The notes under the pieces are model-generated. The model did no database searches. It was not told the DNA's origin and worked only from the letters and a program-made list of their open reading frames with translations. From the NCBI RefSeq assembly GCF_001904745.1, contig NZ_MRCD01000003.1:1-64000 (forward strand): 64,000 nt of DNA. The letters run 5' to 3'. Numbering within the stretch: the stretch's first letter is position 1; each line of letters starts with the position of its first letter. Both the position numbers and the translations under genes were made by a program. The stretch is from Calothrix sp. HK-06. Lineage in GTDB: Bacteria > Cyanobacteriota > Cyanobacteriia > Cyanobacteriales > Nostocaceae. Of the stretch, positions 8,762 to 17,869 are shown in pieces.

Positions 8762-10525
8762 TCACGCTTGTAATGCTCTAAATTGGGCGTACATACCATT
8801 AGAGTTTTGCAAAAGTTGATGATGATTACCAATTTCTACGATTTTTCCTTTTTCTAATACGACAATTCGGTCTGCTTTACGAATAGTCGAAAGTCGGTGA
8901 GCTACTACGAAGGTTGTACGATTTTTCATCAAGCGTTCAAGTGCTTGTTGAATTAATGCTTCGGTTGCAGTGTCTACTGATGCTGTCGCTTCGTCTAATA
9001 TTAATACTTTCGGATTACGAATTAATGCGCGCGCTATGGCTAGTCTTTGACGTTGACCCCCCGAAAGTTTAACGCCATTTTCACCAATAAGGGTATCTAA
9101 CTGTTGCGGTAAATTAATAATAAATTCTAATGCGTTGGCATCAATAAGGGTTTGTTCTAGTTGCTTGTCACTAACTCCTTGTAAACCGTAAAGAATATTC
9201 TCGCGCACTGTGCCTTCAAAAAGTATTGTTTCTTGGGGGACTATTGAGATAAACTGACGATAAGTTCTTAAGTCTAAGTCGCTCATGTCCTGTCCATCTA
9301 AATAAATTTTTCCTGCGGTTGGTCGTAAAAAACCAATTATGAGATTTAGTAAGGTAGACTTTCCGGCGCCGCTCGAACCGATAATAGCAATTGTCTCGTT
9401 AGTATTTACTTGAAGAGAAAGATTATCAATCGCTTTATGGTAACTATGGGGATAAGCAAAGCTAACTGCGTCGAATAAAAACTCTCCTTGTACTTGGTCA
9501 ACTATACGCTTACCTTGATTAAGTTCTATATCTGGACATTCTAATATTTCACCTAATGACCGAATTGACTCAAACCCTGTACCCATTTGCGGTAGTACTG
9601 TGAGTATTTGCACTACAGAACCAGTAAGTGTATCAAAATATCCTGCAAGTAACACTACATCACCTGCGGTAATTCCTCCGTAACCTGTATAAGCCAAATA
9701 ACCTGACGTTACAAGACACACTGCATGAAACAACCGCAATATTACCCAACTTGAGGCGCCCGTAACTGCATTAATTCCATCTAACCGCATTGCAGCTTTT
9801 TTGACTGAGATTAAATGCGAACTTGTCCGTTCCATCTCAGTTGCCTCTACTCCATGCGCGCGCGTCACAGGTACTAGCTTTATCATCTCTATTAAGTGCG
9901 CGGACATTACTTCAATTTTTCGCCGAAAATTATGGTTACGCTCAGTTATCGGCGCCTTCAATACCTGTACTAAAATTACTGCAATTGGAATTGTAATCAC
10001 AAAAAATAACAAAAACCACGGCGCCCGCATCGCAGTAACTACCACAGAAACTAAAATCGTTAATAATGCCGCAGGTACAAGCTGAAAAATATAAGTAGTA
10101 AGTATTTGAATTTCTTCTACATCTCGCAAAAGCTTAGATTGCAATACACCAGTACTGCGTTGCTTATAAAATCCAATACTGAGTTGCTGTAATTGCTGTG
10201 TCAAACTATACCGTAAATTAACTTCCATTTGGCGAGTTGCTGCGCTCATTGCCATGATATGCCAGTAATGAGTTGGTATATTTTGAAGAATAGATACAGC
10301 TAAAACGGCGCCGTTAAGCCAAAGCTCAGTTAAATCATGTTGTTGAGGTCGAGAGATAATATCAACAATATTGGCAAAAACAACAGGACGTATCCACTCT
10401 GGACTGTGTTTGATTACATAAAACAGTAGTGATAGTAAAAGCTTGTGCCAATCATGGCGATATAACAAAAGTAGCGTTTTGAATGGCGCATTACTGCGGT
10501 AAAAATTTAAGTTTAACCTAGTCAT
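8762..10525 (-). CDS. ABC exporter, fused membrane and ATPase domains
   Basis: 587 residues. The N-terminal half (about 15-320) is the six-helix type IV exporter membrane domain. The C-terminal half is the ATPase: Walker A GSSGAGKST near 385, Q-loop VPQETILF, signature LSGGQRQRLAIARAL near 490, Walker B VLILDEATAS, and H-loop VVAHRLSTI. A homodimeric inner-membrane exporter of lipid, peptide or drug is implied; the substrate cannot be told. ATG at 10525 is only 36 bases from the divergent acetyltransferase gene, so the two promoters must overlap. Confidence 0.9.
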   Translation of the reverse strand: MTRLNLNFYRSNAPFKTLLLLYRHDWHKLLLSLLFYVIKHSPEWIRPVVFANIVDIISRPQQHDLTELWLNGAVLAVSILQNIPTHYWHIMAMSAATRQMEVNLRYSLTQQLQQLSIGFYKQRSTGVLQSKLLRDVEEIQILTTYIFQLVPAALLTILVSVVVTAMRAPWFLLFFVITIPIAVILVQVLKAPITERNHNFRRKIEVMSAHLIEMIKLVPVTRAHGVEATEMERTSSHLISVKKAAMRLDGINAVTGASSWVILRLFHAVCLVTSGYLAYTGYGGITAGDVVLLAGYFDTLTGSVVQILTVLPQMGTGFESIRSLGEILECPDIELNQGKRIVDQVQGEFLFDAVSFAYPHSYHKAIDNLSLQVNTNETIAIIGSSGAGKSTLLNLIIGFLRPTAGKIYLDGQDMSDLDLRTYRQFISIVPQETILFEGTVRENILYGLQGVSDKQLEQTLIDANALEFIINLPQQLDTLIGENGVKLSGGQRQRLAIARALIRNPKVLILDEATASVDTATEALIQQALERLMKNRTTFVVAHRLSTIRKADRIVVLEKGKIVEIGNHHQLLQNSNGMYAQFRALQA

Positions 10526-10561
10526 GGAGTAGTAACAATATATTTACCCATAGGATAGCGG

Positions 10562-11104
10562 ATGCTGCCAAAATTACGTTTAGCCAAAATGGACGATATA
10601 AGTGCTTTACAAGAACTTATTCCTCGCTCTGTTCGCCAATTACAAAAAGATTATTATTCTCATGAGCTTCGAGAAGGCGCCTTGGGTTCTGTTTTTGGTG
10701 TTGATAGCCAGCTTATTAAAGATGGTACTTATTTTGTAGTAGAAAACAATACTGCTATAATTGGATGCGGTGGATGGAGTTATCGCAAATTGTTATATGG
10801 TAGTGACCAACTCCATACTATAGATGAATTTTATTTACTTGACCCAAAACTTGACGCAGCGAGGGTTCGTGCATTTTTCGTAGACCCTAACTATGTTCGC
10901 AAAGGTATTGGTACAGCTATTTTAAAAGCTTGCGAAGAAGCTATTATTGTAAATGGTTATACCCGTGCTGAGTTAGTCGCTACGTTGACAGGCGAGCCTT
11001 TATATACATCATATGGGTATATTGCTGTAGAGCGCTATGATATTGGATTAAAGAATGGGCTATTTTTGCCTGTTGTGCGAATGTTGAAAAGCTTGGACGT
11101 GTGA
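10562..11104 (+). CDS. GNAT family N-acetyltransferase
   Basis: 180 residues. The acetyl-CoA site is seen at about 102-125: VRAFFVDPNYVRKGIGTAIL, with the core RKGIGT, followed by a helix and the terminal strand GYTRAELVAT, LYTSYGYIAVE. The acceptor substrate is unknown. ATG at 10562 is preceded by AGGA. It is divergent from the ABC exporter with a 36-base gap, which suggests shared control. Confidence 0.85.
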   Translation: MLPKLRLAKMDDISALQELIPRSVRQLQKDYYSHELREGALGSVFGVDSQLIKDGTYFVVENNTAIIGCGGWSYRKLLYGSDQLHTIDEFYLLDPKLDAARVRAFFVDPNYVRKGIGTAILKACEEAIIVNGYTRAELVATLTGEPLYTSYGYIAVERYDIGLKNGLFLPVVRMLKSLDV

Positions 11105-11180
11105 GCAATTTAAACGTATAGGCGCCGAAATCTTCAAATAAATACAAAAACCTCTGTAAGATAGCTTCTTGTGAGATAGA

Positions 11181-11222
11181 CTCTTGTGGGATGGGCGGTT
11201 CGGGATGCCCGTTCCACAAGAG
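11181..11222. repeat. GGGATGCCCGTTCCACAAG-type palindromic repeat
   Basis: CTCTTGTGG (11181-11189) pairs with CCACAAGAG (11214-11222), enclosing a GGGATGGGCGGTTCGGGATG core. Related units lie at 20160-20285, 30795-30822, 31322-31352 and 53867-53888. It sits after the acetyltransferase gene and could act as its terminator. Confidence 0.65.
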
Positions 11223-11371
11223 AGATAATTTTTGTGGGTTTACTGCTTTGTTCGGAATCAAGCTTAAACATAATGAAGTAGTATATATCCCCTCGCCTCA
11301 ACTTGATATTTTAATTATTAGTGCTACTCTACTGGAGGCTATATGTAATAAAAAGCACGTATTAACTGAAT

Positions 11372-12169
11372 ATGGAATTGTTGACTATACTTTTGTCTGG
11401 GTTACTGGGTTTAATAACTCCTGTTGGACTTTTTGTTGACCGCACCGCAGAAAAGGCAATTCGTTCGCAGTTAACTTCTGGACAATTACAAGTGCGTGTG
11501 GACAATGCGCCAACGCATCAATTGCTACAAGGAAAAGTTAATCGCGTCAGAATTGCTGGACGTTCGCTACAATTAAGGCGCCAGGATTTTCGCATCGCAG
11601 CGTTGGAGTTAGAAACCGACGCAATTAAATTCAATCTTCAAAGAAGAGGAAAACAATCTTTTCTTAAGCAACCTTTGCAAGCTGGTTTTAGGGTGGTTCT
11701 TACCGAAGCCGATGTTAATAAGTTTTTACAGTCAGAAACATTCTTATCGCGCATTAGTAAACTGAACATAGCTTCTATGGGTTCAGTAAATACGGTGTCT
11801 AACCCTATATACCGTATTGCCAATCCTAGAGTAAAATTTTTAGCCAACCAGCGTGTCAATTTACAAGTAGAAATACTGGAGGAGGGTAACAATCAGCCAT
11901 TGCTGGTAAGAGTAGAAACAGGAATTACGGTAGTAGCGGGAAAAATTCAGCTAATTAATCCAGTTGCGAAAGCGAACTCAGAACAAGTCCCAGCTCGATT
12001 TTTAAATGTTATAGTAAATAACCTTAACCAACGCTTAAACTTACGTAATTTGGAAGCTGACGGTTTAATAATGCGAATTCTGAAATTTAATATGAACGCT
12101 AGTGAGTTAGAAATTGGTGCTTTTGTAAGAATTGAACCTTCTTCAAAATGGTTGAATGTCAGGTTATAA
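11372..12169 (+). CDS. DUF2993 (LmeA-like) protein
   Basis: 265 residues with a hydrophobic N-terminal segment, then the DUF2993 pattern: GRSLQLRRQDFRIAALELET (about 67-86), FRVVLTEADVNKFLQSE (about 108-124) and LEADGLIMR near the end. DUF2993 is related to LmeA, a phospholipid-binding envelope protein; a membrane-associated lipid-binding role is inferred. The GerMN gene follows after 35 bases on the same strand, so the two probably form a unit. Confidence 0.8.
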   Translation: MELLTILLSGLLGLITPVGLFVDRTAEKAIRSQLTSGQLQVRVDNAPTHQLLQGKVNRVRIAGRSLQLRRQDFRIAALELETDAIKFNLQRRGKQSFLKQPLQAGFRVVLTEADVNKFLQSETFLSRISKLNIASMGSVNTVSNPIYRIANPRVKFLANQRVNLQVEILEEGNNQPLLVRVETGITVVAGKIQLINPVAKANSEQVPARFLNVIVNNLNQRLNLRNLEADGLIMRILKFNMNASELEIGAFVRIEPSSKWLNVRL

Positions 12170-12204
12170 GTTTCTTCTTCGTGCGGTCAATAGTCATTAT
12201 ACTC

Positions 12205-12849
12205 ATGGTTCAAAGCGACAAGGAAGGTAAAAAAGTGAGAGAACAGCCAAAAAATAATCGTATCTCTTCTGGTGTAATTGCGGCAGTCTCCGCTGCGGTT
12301 GTAGCTGTCAGTTCTGGTGTAGCTTGGATAACATGGCAAGCAACAAACAATACTCAGCCTGTCAATCCTCCTAAAGAGGGAGTTCGTCAGGATAATAGTA
12401 AACTGCCAGCAACAAGAGAGCAAACTGCCGAAATCTACTTGCTTAGAGATACTGGTAAAAATTTAGAATTAGTACCAATACCTGTAAAGGTATCAGCATC
12501 TAAAGATAAACCGTCGGAATTTCTACAAGCTGCATTCAATGGTTTATTGACTGCAAAAAACGATGGAGACACAAGTAGCACCATTCCATTAGGAACAAAA
12601 GTATTAGGAGTCAAAATAGAGAACGATGCTGTTCGGGTAAATTTATCTGAGGAATTTACTAGTGGTGGTGGAAGCGCGTCGATGACAGGACGTGTGGGAC
12701 AAGTTTTGTATACTGCCACTAGCCTGAACCCCAATGCTAAAGTCTACATTGATGTAAACGGCAAGCAATTGGATGTTCTAGGTGGGGAAGGTTTGGAATT
12801 AGACCAGCCCTTGACTCGTGACAGCTTTGTTAAAAATTACCAGTTGTAA
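12205..12849 (+). CDS. GerMN-domain membrane-anchored protein
   Basis: About 214 residues. One transmembrane helix (SGVIAAVSAAVVAVSSGVAW) precedes a Pro/Asn linker and a C-terminal GerMN domain: AEIYLLRDTGKNLELVPIPV, a helix, VNLSEEFTSGGGSASMTGRV and a final beta strand pair. In Firmicutes the domain occurs in germination and cell-wall proteins; cyanobacterial roles are unknown. ATG at 12205 has no ribosome site, whereas an in-frame GTG at 12235 has AAGGAAGG seven bases upstream and may be the true start. A hairpin follows the stop. Confidence 0.8.
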   Translation: MVQSDKEGKKVREQPKNNRISSGVIAAVSAAVVAVSSGVAWITWQATNNTQPVNPPKEGVRQDNSKLPATREQTAEIYLLRDTGKNLELVPIPVKVSASKDKPSEFLQAAFNGLLTAKNDGDTSSTIPLGTKVLGVKIENDAVRVNLSEEFTSGGGSASMTGRVGQVLYTATSLNPNAKVYIDVNGKQLDVLGGEGLELDQPLTRDSFVKNYQL

Positions 12850-12855
12850 TTATGT

Positions 12856-12879
12856 AGAGACGTGACATGTCGCGTCTCT
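12856..12879 (+). terminator. AGAGACG...CGTCTCT hairpin
   Basis: AGAGACG (12856-12862) pairs with CGTCTCT (12873-12879), six bases after the GerMN stop. It belongs to a dispersed GTAGAGACG...CGTCTCTAC family also seen at 30836, 45076, 58708 and 60531. It probably doubles as a terminator. Confidence 0.55.
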
Positions 12880-12903
12880 CCATATACCTACACCCATAAT
12901 TTT

Positions 12904-13248
12904 TCACTTTGTATTTAAGACGCGAAAGTTTTTGGCTTGCTGTTCGAGTCTGGTCGCAAGACGGTCACAGACTCGGTTGCAAAGTTCAAAAATCATTTCA
13001 TCCTCTACCCGGTAGTAGGCGCAGGTGCCTTCACTACGACGGCTAAGAATTCCGGCTTGCCACATCACCTTCAGGTGTTTTGAGACATTTGCCTGAGACG
13101 TCTGTGTTGCCTCCACCAATTCTTGTACGCATTTTTCTTCATCCCGCAATAGATGCAACAATCTTAGCCGCATTGGTTCACTCAGCAAGCTGAAGTATTC
13201 CGCGACTTGTTGCACAACTTCTGGCGGTACAGGCAACATTTGTTTCAT
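12904..13248 (-). CDS. ArsR/SmtB-family regulator
   Basis: 114 residues with a winged helix: LSEPMRLRLLHLL, CVQELVEATQTSQANVSKHLKVM (recognition helix about 47-62) and the wing RRSEGTCAYYRVEDE. Cysteines are at 40 (before the recognition helix, where ArsR/CadC-type sensors hold ligands), 76, 90 and 94. The last two lie on the C-terminal dimer helix in a CNRVC pair. A metal or redox response is therefore possible but unproven. No obvious target gene is adjacent on the same strand. Confidence 0.85.
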   Translation of the reverse strand: MKQMLPVPPEVVQQVAEYFSLLSEPMRLRLLHLLRDEEKCVQELVEATQTSQANVSKHLKVMWQAGILSRRSEGTCAYYRVEDEMIFELCNRVCDRLATRLEQQAKNFRVLNTK

Positions 13249-13313
13249 CAGGTTTGACCCGCAAGACTACACTGAATTAGTGAAAATTACATCTCCGTTA
13301 TATAGATTAATAC

Positions 13314-13844
13314 CTAATCGGGATTTATTCGCACCAGAGGTTGACCATATTCTACAGGTTCGCCATTTTGTACCAGAATTTCCATCACAGAGCCAGATAT
13401 TTCGGCTTCGATTTCATTCATTAGCTTCATGGCTTCGATGATACAAACTGTATCACCTTTACGTACTCGACCACCGACTTCGATGAAAGGAGCTTCCCCA
13501 GGTGCAGACGCGCGATAAAATGTGCCTACCATTGGGGACGTGACTTCAACGAGTTTGGAATCGTTAGTACTCGGTGGATTTGTTGGGGGTGCGGTTGCAC
13601 CATCCACGCGATTAGCAACAGATTCTACCACAGGAGGTGACACTATTACCTGTGGTGTGGCGGGGTGTGAAATTATTCCTGTGTTGCCTAACCCAGTTTG
13701 ACCTATAGACAACATTTGATGAGGAGGGCTAACAGCTTTACGTACTGTTATCTCAAAGTCGTCGCTTTTAAGCGTTACTTCGGCAATATCTGTTTGTGCA
13801 ATAGTTGTTAATAATTGGCGGATTTCACTAAAGTCCAATGCCAC
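13314..13844 (-). CDS. accB: Acetyl-CoA carboxylase biotin carboxyl carrier protein
   Basis: About 176 residues. The N-terminal region [20 protein letters not shown] is typical of cyanobacterial AccB. A Pro/Thr-rich linker follows, and the C-terminal biotinyl domain carries [15 protein letters not shown] with the biotinylated Lys in EAMKLM. It carries carboxyl groups between biotin carboxylase and carboxyltransferase in fatty-acid synthesis. The frame is open upstream to 13976, but a GTG at 13844 with an upstream GAGG starts exactly at the conserved N-terminus. It lies 208 bases downstream of efp, a common cyanobacterial arrangement. Confidence 0.93.
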   Translation of the reverse strand: MALDFSEIRQLLTTIAQTDIAEVTLKSDDFEITVRKAVSPPHQMLSIGQTGLGNTGIISHPATPQVIVSPPVVESVANRVDGATAPPTNPPSTNDSKLVEVTSPMVGTFYRASAPGEAPFIEVGGRVRKGDTVCIIEAMKLMNEIEAEISGSVMEILVQNGEPVEYGQPLVRINPD

Positions 13845-14052
13845 AGTTTTTATTACCTCATCTAAAATATTCTGTTTGAATGTAGAAATCGCATTTTCAA
13901 ATGGCACCATTTCCAAATATGTATCGCCTGAAAGTGAGCGAAATTGCACAGACGGTAGGGAACCGTCCGGGCACATTCGCGGCTAGACACATAAAGGAGC
14001 GTACTAGAGTTGACCTATTGTTTTAAATAGAATCTGTACTAAGGCATTTACC

Positions 14053-14610
14053 TTATTCTCTACCTAAGTACTTATCTTCGCGTGTATCAATGCGGATGCG
14101 CTCTCCTTGTGCAATAAATAAGGGAACCATTACCGTGGCGCCTGTTTCTAACTTTGCTGGTTTACTACCACCCGTAGCTGTATCACCTTTAACACCTGGG
14201 TCGGTTTCGATGACTTCGAGTACTACCGAGTTAGGAAGTTCCACATCAAGCACTTGCTCATTCCAACGCACAACATTCGCTTCCATACCTTCCTTAAGGT
14301 ACTTGACTTTATCACCAATTTGTTGTGCAGTTAATCTACCCTCTTCGTAGGTTTCCATATCCATAAACACGTACTCGTCACCTTCTTTATAGGTGTGCTG
14401 CATCGTGCTTTTTTCAAGGTTTGCCTGCGGTACGGTTTCACCAGCACGGAAGGTTCGTTCTACGGTGTTACCACTTTGAGCATTTTTGAGCTTAGTCCGT
14501 ACAAAAGCGGCGCCTTTACCTGGTTTAACGTGGAGGAACTCCACAACCCGCCATACAGACCCGTCTAGTACAATTGAGACACCAGGGCGAAAATCGTTAC
14601 TGGAAATCAT
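14053..14610 (-). CDS. efp: Translation elongation factor P
   Basis: 185 residues, full length. The first domain has [16 protein letters not shown] with Lys32 at the tip of the loop that reaches the peptidyl-transferase centre. The third domain has the family signature region [13 protein letters not shown] and GAxVxVPLFI. EF-P relieves ribosome stalling at polyproline. It heads the efp-accB unit on the minus strand. Confidence 0.96.
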   Translation of the reverse strand: MISSNDFRPGVSIVLDGSVWRVVEFLHVKPGKGAAFVRTKLKNAQSGNTVERTFRAGETVPQANLEKSTMQHTYKEGDEYVFMDMETYEEGRLTAQQIGDKVKYLKEGMEANVVRWNEQVLDVELPNSVVLEVIETDPGVKGDTATGGSKPAKLETGATVMVPLFIAQGERIRIDTREDKYLGRE

Positions 14611-14745
14611 GAAACATTCAAATTTTCAAGACAATCGGCATTTATTGTACCCCTAGGGAGGAGAAAATTGTTAATTAGTTGGCAACAACAGTGTGAGAGT
14701 GTGAGAGTGTGGGAGTGTGGGAGTGTAAGAGTAGGGGGACTATCA
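14611..14745. repeat. 8-bp tandem repeat upstream of efp
   Basis: From 14691 to 14730 five 8-base units run in tandem: GTGTGAGA twice, GTGTGGGA twice and GTGTAAGA. The tract may vary in length between strains. No protein is encoded. Confidence 0.8.
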
Positions 14746-14835
14746 TTAACTACGGCCAAAAAATACAGCAGCCAGGATAATCAAACTTAATAGCACTAAA
14801 GGCGCCCATAGGTTGGGTATGTCAGATACAGTCAT
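14746..14835 (-). CDS. Putative 29-residue single-pass membrane peptide
   Basis: An ATG at 14835 opens a 29-residue frame: MTVSDIPNLW, then the hydrophobic helix APLVLLSLIILAAVFF and a GRS tail. Size and layout resemble the tiny one-helix subunits of cyanobacterial photosynthetic complexes, but it matches none that I can name (PetN, PetL, PetG, PsbM, PsbX and Psb30 differ). No ribosome site is seen; the frame is also open further upstream. It could be a genuine small protein or chance. Confidence 0.4.
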   Translation of the reverse strand: MTVSDIPNLWAPLVLLSLIILAAVFFGRS

Positions 14836-14991
14836 AAAGTAATAATTTTTACATTCAGTCAAAAAACACCAATTTATAAAAATAATCGATGAAATGTAGT
14901 ACAGCTTGTTGCAAAAAAAAATGAGTTTATAAAGAGGCGCCGCTCCACGAGATAATTTGATTGATACACCAACGTGTGCGGAGAACACATT

Positions 14992-17505
14992 ATGATATCT
15001 CCTGATACTGCGATATGGTTACAGGAACGCACAGCTTTAGGTATTTTATCGTCTTCGGTATTAGATGCTATCGCCGAAGTAATAGAAGAACAAGTTGTAC
15101 CCAACCAAACCCAACTTGTGAAAGAAGGAACGGCGCCTTCGGCGTTGTACATTATTAAAGAAGGTCGTATAGAAACAAGCAGTACTTCTAATAATGCGGC
15201 GCCTTGTTGTGGTTTACTTCCTGGTACTGTTATTAATCTCAAAGAGTTTTTACTTCAGCAAGACAGCCAATACACAATTACTACTCTAAGTGAATGCCAT
15301 TTATGGGTAGTTCCCGCAGAGAAATTCCGCGAGATAATTAATCAACATCCAGAAATTGCCCAAGCTGGAAATATATTACTTGCAGACGAATTAGCACAAT
15401 TAGCTTCTGCTTTATCTTACGAGCAGGAACGTTCGTTAGAATTGCGTCCATACTTAGTGACTAAAGCTAAACGTGGTATAGTTGGCGCCAGTAGGTACGC
15501 AACAAAACTACGATCCCAAATTCGTGAAGCTGCAAACAACCGTAAGTCGGTGTTAGTTTTTGGTGAACCGGGTTTAGAAAAAGATAATATTGCCGCTTTG
15601 ATTCACTACGGTTCAAATTATCGTCGTGAGCCTATTATTAAAATTAATTGTGGTATTCTCCAAACTAGCGGCGCCGATTTGTTTGGCAGGTATGGTGGTA
15701 AACCTGGACTATTAGAATATTTGGGTAATGGTACTTTAGTGCTAAATAATATTCAAGAATTACCAAAAGAACTTTTTCCAAGTATAAATAATTTAATTAA
15801 GAATGGGACTTATAAACCTATTAACCGTGATGATATAGAAATCGAATCTAGAGTCAGTAATACCCGCATTATTATTGTTTCAGAAAAATCATTACCGCAA
15901 GTTGAGCGTGCAGTAGGGACAATAATAAAAGTACCACCGTTACGGATACGCAAAGCTGATATAAAAGCGCAAGTTGATTACTATATTAGTTTGTACACAA
16001 TAGCACGGGGAATTCCCAAAGCGCGTGTTACACCCGAAGCACTACGTCGGTTACAGTCATATGACTTTCCTGGCAACTTAAAAGAGTTAGAAAACTTAGT
16101 CGAACGGGCAATAGTTCAAGCAGAAGATGAAAATGAACTTACCGAAGAAATCTTTTGGTCTGCAGACACCAAGAAAAAACGTTTTCGAGTCAATCTATTA
16201 AATATATACCCGAATTTACGAAAATTCCTTCGCAGTGACTGGTACCCAGACCGAATAAACTATGGTTTTACCACTTTTGTTTTCGCGTTTATTGTCCTGA
16301 TATTATTTCTCGGTCCACAAACGCGCGATAAAAACTTCGTACTAAATTTATTCTGGTCATGGTGGTGGATGGGGTTTTTAGTTCTATTCCCCTTCCTTGG
16401 ACGTATATGGTGTGCGTTTTGCCCATTCATGATTTACGGTGAAATCACGCAAAAACTCTCACTTAAACTGTTTCCCAGACAACTTAAAAAATGGCCACGT
16501 GAAAAAGCCGAAAAATGGGGAGGTTGGTTTCTATATGGTTTATTTACTCTCATATTTCTGTGGGAAGAACTTTGGCATTTAGAAAACACCGCTTATTTAT
16601 CAGGGTGCTTACTGCTACTTATAACTGCTGGCGCCATGATTTTTTCCGCTATCTTTGAAAGAAGATTTTGGTGTCGCTATCTTTGTCCTATTGGAGGAAT
16701 GAACGGGTTATTCGCAAAACTCTCTATGACCGAACTACGCGCGCAACAAGGTATTTGTTCAGCAACTTGCACCACCTACCAATGCTATAAAGGTGGGCCG
16801 CAAAAAGGTGAAGGAATGGAAACGAACGGTTGTCCGCTATATTCTCATCCTGCCCAACTCGAAGATAACCGCGACTGCGTTTTGTGCATGACCTGTTTAA
16901 AAGCATGTCCACACCGTTCAGTTGAAGTCAACTTGCGTCCTCCAGGTGTAGAACTATGGACTTCTCACATAGCACATACATATGAAGTCGCTTTGCTATT
17001 TTTAATGTTAGGAGGAGTATATTTACACCGCTTACCCGAAATACAAACAAAACTCGGTGTAATAATTGACTTTAGTCAATTCTGGCAGCATCTAGGATTC
17101 TCACTGCTAGCTTTAATTGTGCCCGTATTAATTCCCTTTGCAGCATACGGCATAATTAAACTTCAAAAAATAATTAAAAATCGTAGATTTATCGAACTTG
17201 CCTATGGCTACCTACCATTAGTTCTAGCAGGAAACTTAGCCCATTATCTACGCTTAGGTTTAGGAGAAGGTGGACGCATATTACCTGTAGCATTTGCAAC
17301 CTTTGGATTAAACGGCGAATTTTTACCCGTTGTAGTCGCACATCCTGCGGTAATTGCCTTTTTACAAGGTTTTACATTAATATTAGGAGCCTTCTTAGCC
17401 TTTGTACTGACACAGAAAATAGGGCGCCAACCCATACGAGTATTAATTTGGCAACACCTAGCAACAGTAATTCTAACAGCAACCTTGTGGCAGATAATAG
17501 TGTAG
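14992..17505 (+). CDS. cNMP-binding / degenerate sigma54-AAA / NapH-like Fe-S fusion
   Basis: About 837 residues. Residues 10-120 form a cyclic-nucleotide-binding-like domain. Residues 160-385 resemble a sigma-54 activator AAA+ domain, but Walker A is GEPGLEKDN, the Walker B acidic pair is replaced by NN (TLVLNNIQE) and the GAFTGA loop is missing. From about 420 on it is a membrane protein with NapH/CcoG-like Cys motifs: WCAFCPF, WCRYLCPIGG, and a ferredoxin-type DCVLCMTCLKACPH near 635-648, then four or more helices. Cyanobacteria lack sigma-54, so the AAA part is probably structural or sensory. ATG at 14992 has GGAG eight bases upstream. An electron-transfer or redox-sensing role is inferred. 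Confidence 0.85.
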   Translation: MISPDTAIWLQERTALGILSSSVLDAIAEVIEEQVVPNQTQLVKEGTAPSALYIIKEGRIETSSTSNNAAPCCGLLPGTVINLKEFLLQQDSQYTITTLSECHLWVVPAEKFREIINQHPEIAQAGNILLADELAQLASALSYEQERSLELRPYLVTKAKRGIVGASRYATKLRSQIREAANNRKSVLVFGEPGLEKDNIAALIHYGSNYRREPIIKINCGILQTSGADLFGRYGGKPGLLEYLGNGTLVLNNIQELPKELFPSINNLIKNGTYKPINRDDIEIESRVSNTRIIIVSEKSLPQVERAVGTIIKVPPLRIRKADIKAQVDYYISLYTIARGIPKARVTPEALRRLQSYDFPGNLKELENLVERAIVQAEDENELTEEIFWSADTKKKRFRVNLLNIYPNLRKFLRSDWYPDRINYGFTTFVFAFIVLILFLGPQTRDKNFVLNLFWSWWWMGFLVLFPFLGRIWCAFCPFMIYGEITQKLSLKLFPRQLKKWPREKAEKWGGWFLYGLFTLIFLWEELWHLENTAYLSGCLLLLITAGAMIFSAIFERRFWCRYLCPIGGMNGLFAKLSMTELRAQQGICSATCTTYQCYKGGPQKGEGMETNGCPLYSHPAQLEDNRDCVLCMTCLKACPHRSVEVNLRPPGVELWTSHIAHTYEVALLFLMLGGVYLHRLPEIQTKLGVIIDFSQFWQHLGFSLLALIVPVLIPFAAYGIIKLQKIIKNRRFIELAYGYLPLVLAGNLAHYLRLGLGEGGRILPVAFATFGLNGEFLPVVVAHPAVIAFLQGFTLILGAFLAFVLTQKIGRQPIRVLIWQHLATVILTATLWQIIV

Positions 17506-17534
17506 GTTGGGTGGAGCGACAGCGCAACCCAACA
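17502..17534 (+). repeat. GTAGGTTGGGT hairpin repeat
   Basis: GTAGGTTGGGT (17502-17512) faces AACCCAACAT (17525-17534), overlapping the stop codon of the Fe-S fusion gene. It is one of four related hairpins in the window and may terminate this gene. Confidence 0.6.
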
Positions 17535-17869
17535 TAAATCTTATTAATATAGTAGTAGTCCGTGTCATAAGTTTTGGAGTGTAGAAAAACGAACCGCAAA
17601 GTACGCTAAGGACGCAAAGAAAGAATGGCTCTTCCGTATATTCTTCCATAACTTTTACTTGACTCCTCTATAAATGGCTAGACTATAGCAAAATGGGAAG
17701 GTAGTAAGCTAGAAAGCTATCAATCCATAATGAAAAATATCCAATGAATGCTCAACACCTTTAAATTGTAATGATACTATCATTATTTTGTCAATACTAA
17801 AATCAATACGCTTGTCATTACTGCTAGAGATTGCTAGTTTGGGAGTAAACGGCATTGATGGTGTAAATT
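17535..17869. repeat. Gap with CGCAAAG direct repeat
   Basis: At 17587-17623 is a purine-rich repeat (GAACCGCAAAGTACGC, TAAGGACGCAAAGAAAGA). A near copy lies at 56996-57030 between the two M16 peptidase genes. The rest is AT-rich with no ORF. Confidence 0.6.

Noticed and set aside
8544-8819. A plus-strand 91-codon frame in the decayed region
   Set aside because: The protein-like signal is on the minus strand; the plus frame also runs into the ABC exporter gene end.
10980-11439. Frames spanning the 11181-11222 palindrome
   Set aside because: They translate the hairpin repeat and bits of neighbouring genes, with no homology.
14992-17505. Reading the AAA+ region as a real sigma-54 activator
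   Set aside because: GAFTGA and Walker B are missing and cyanobacteria have no sigma-54, so enhancer-type activation is not credible.
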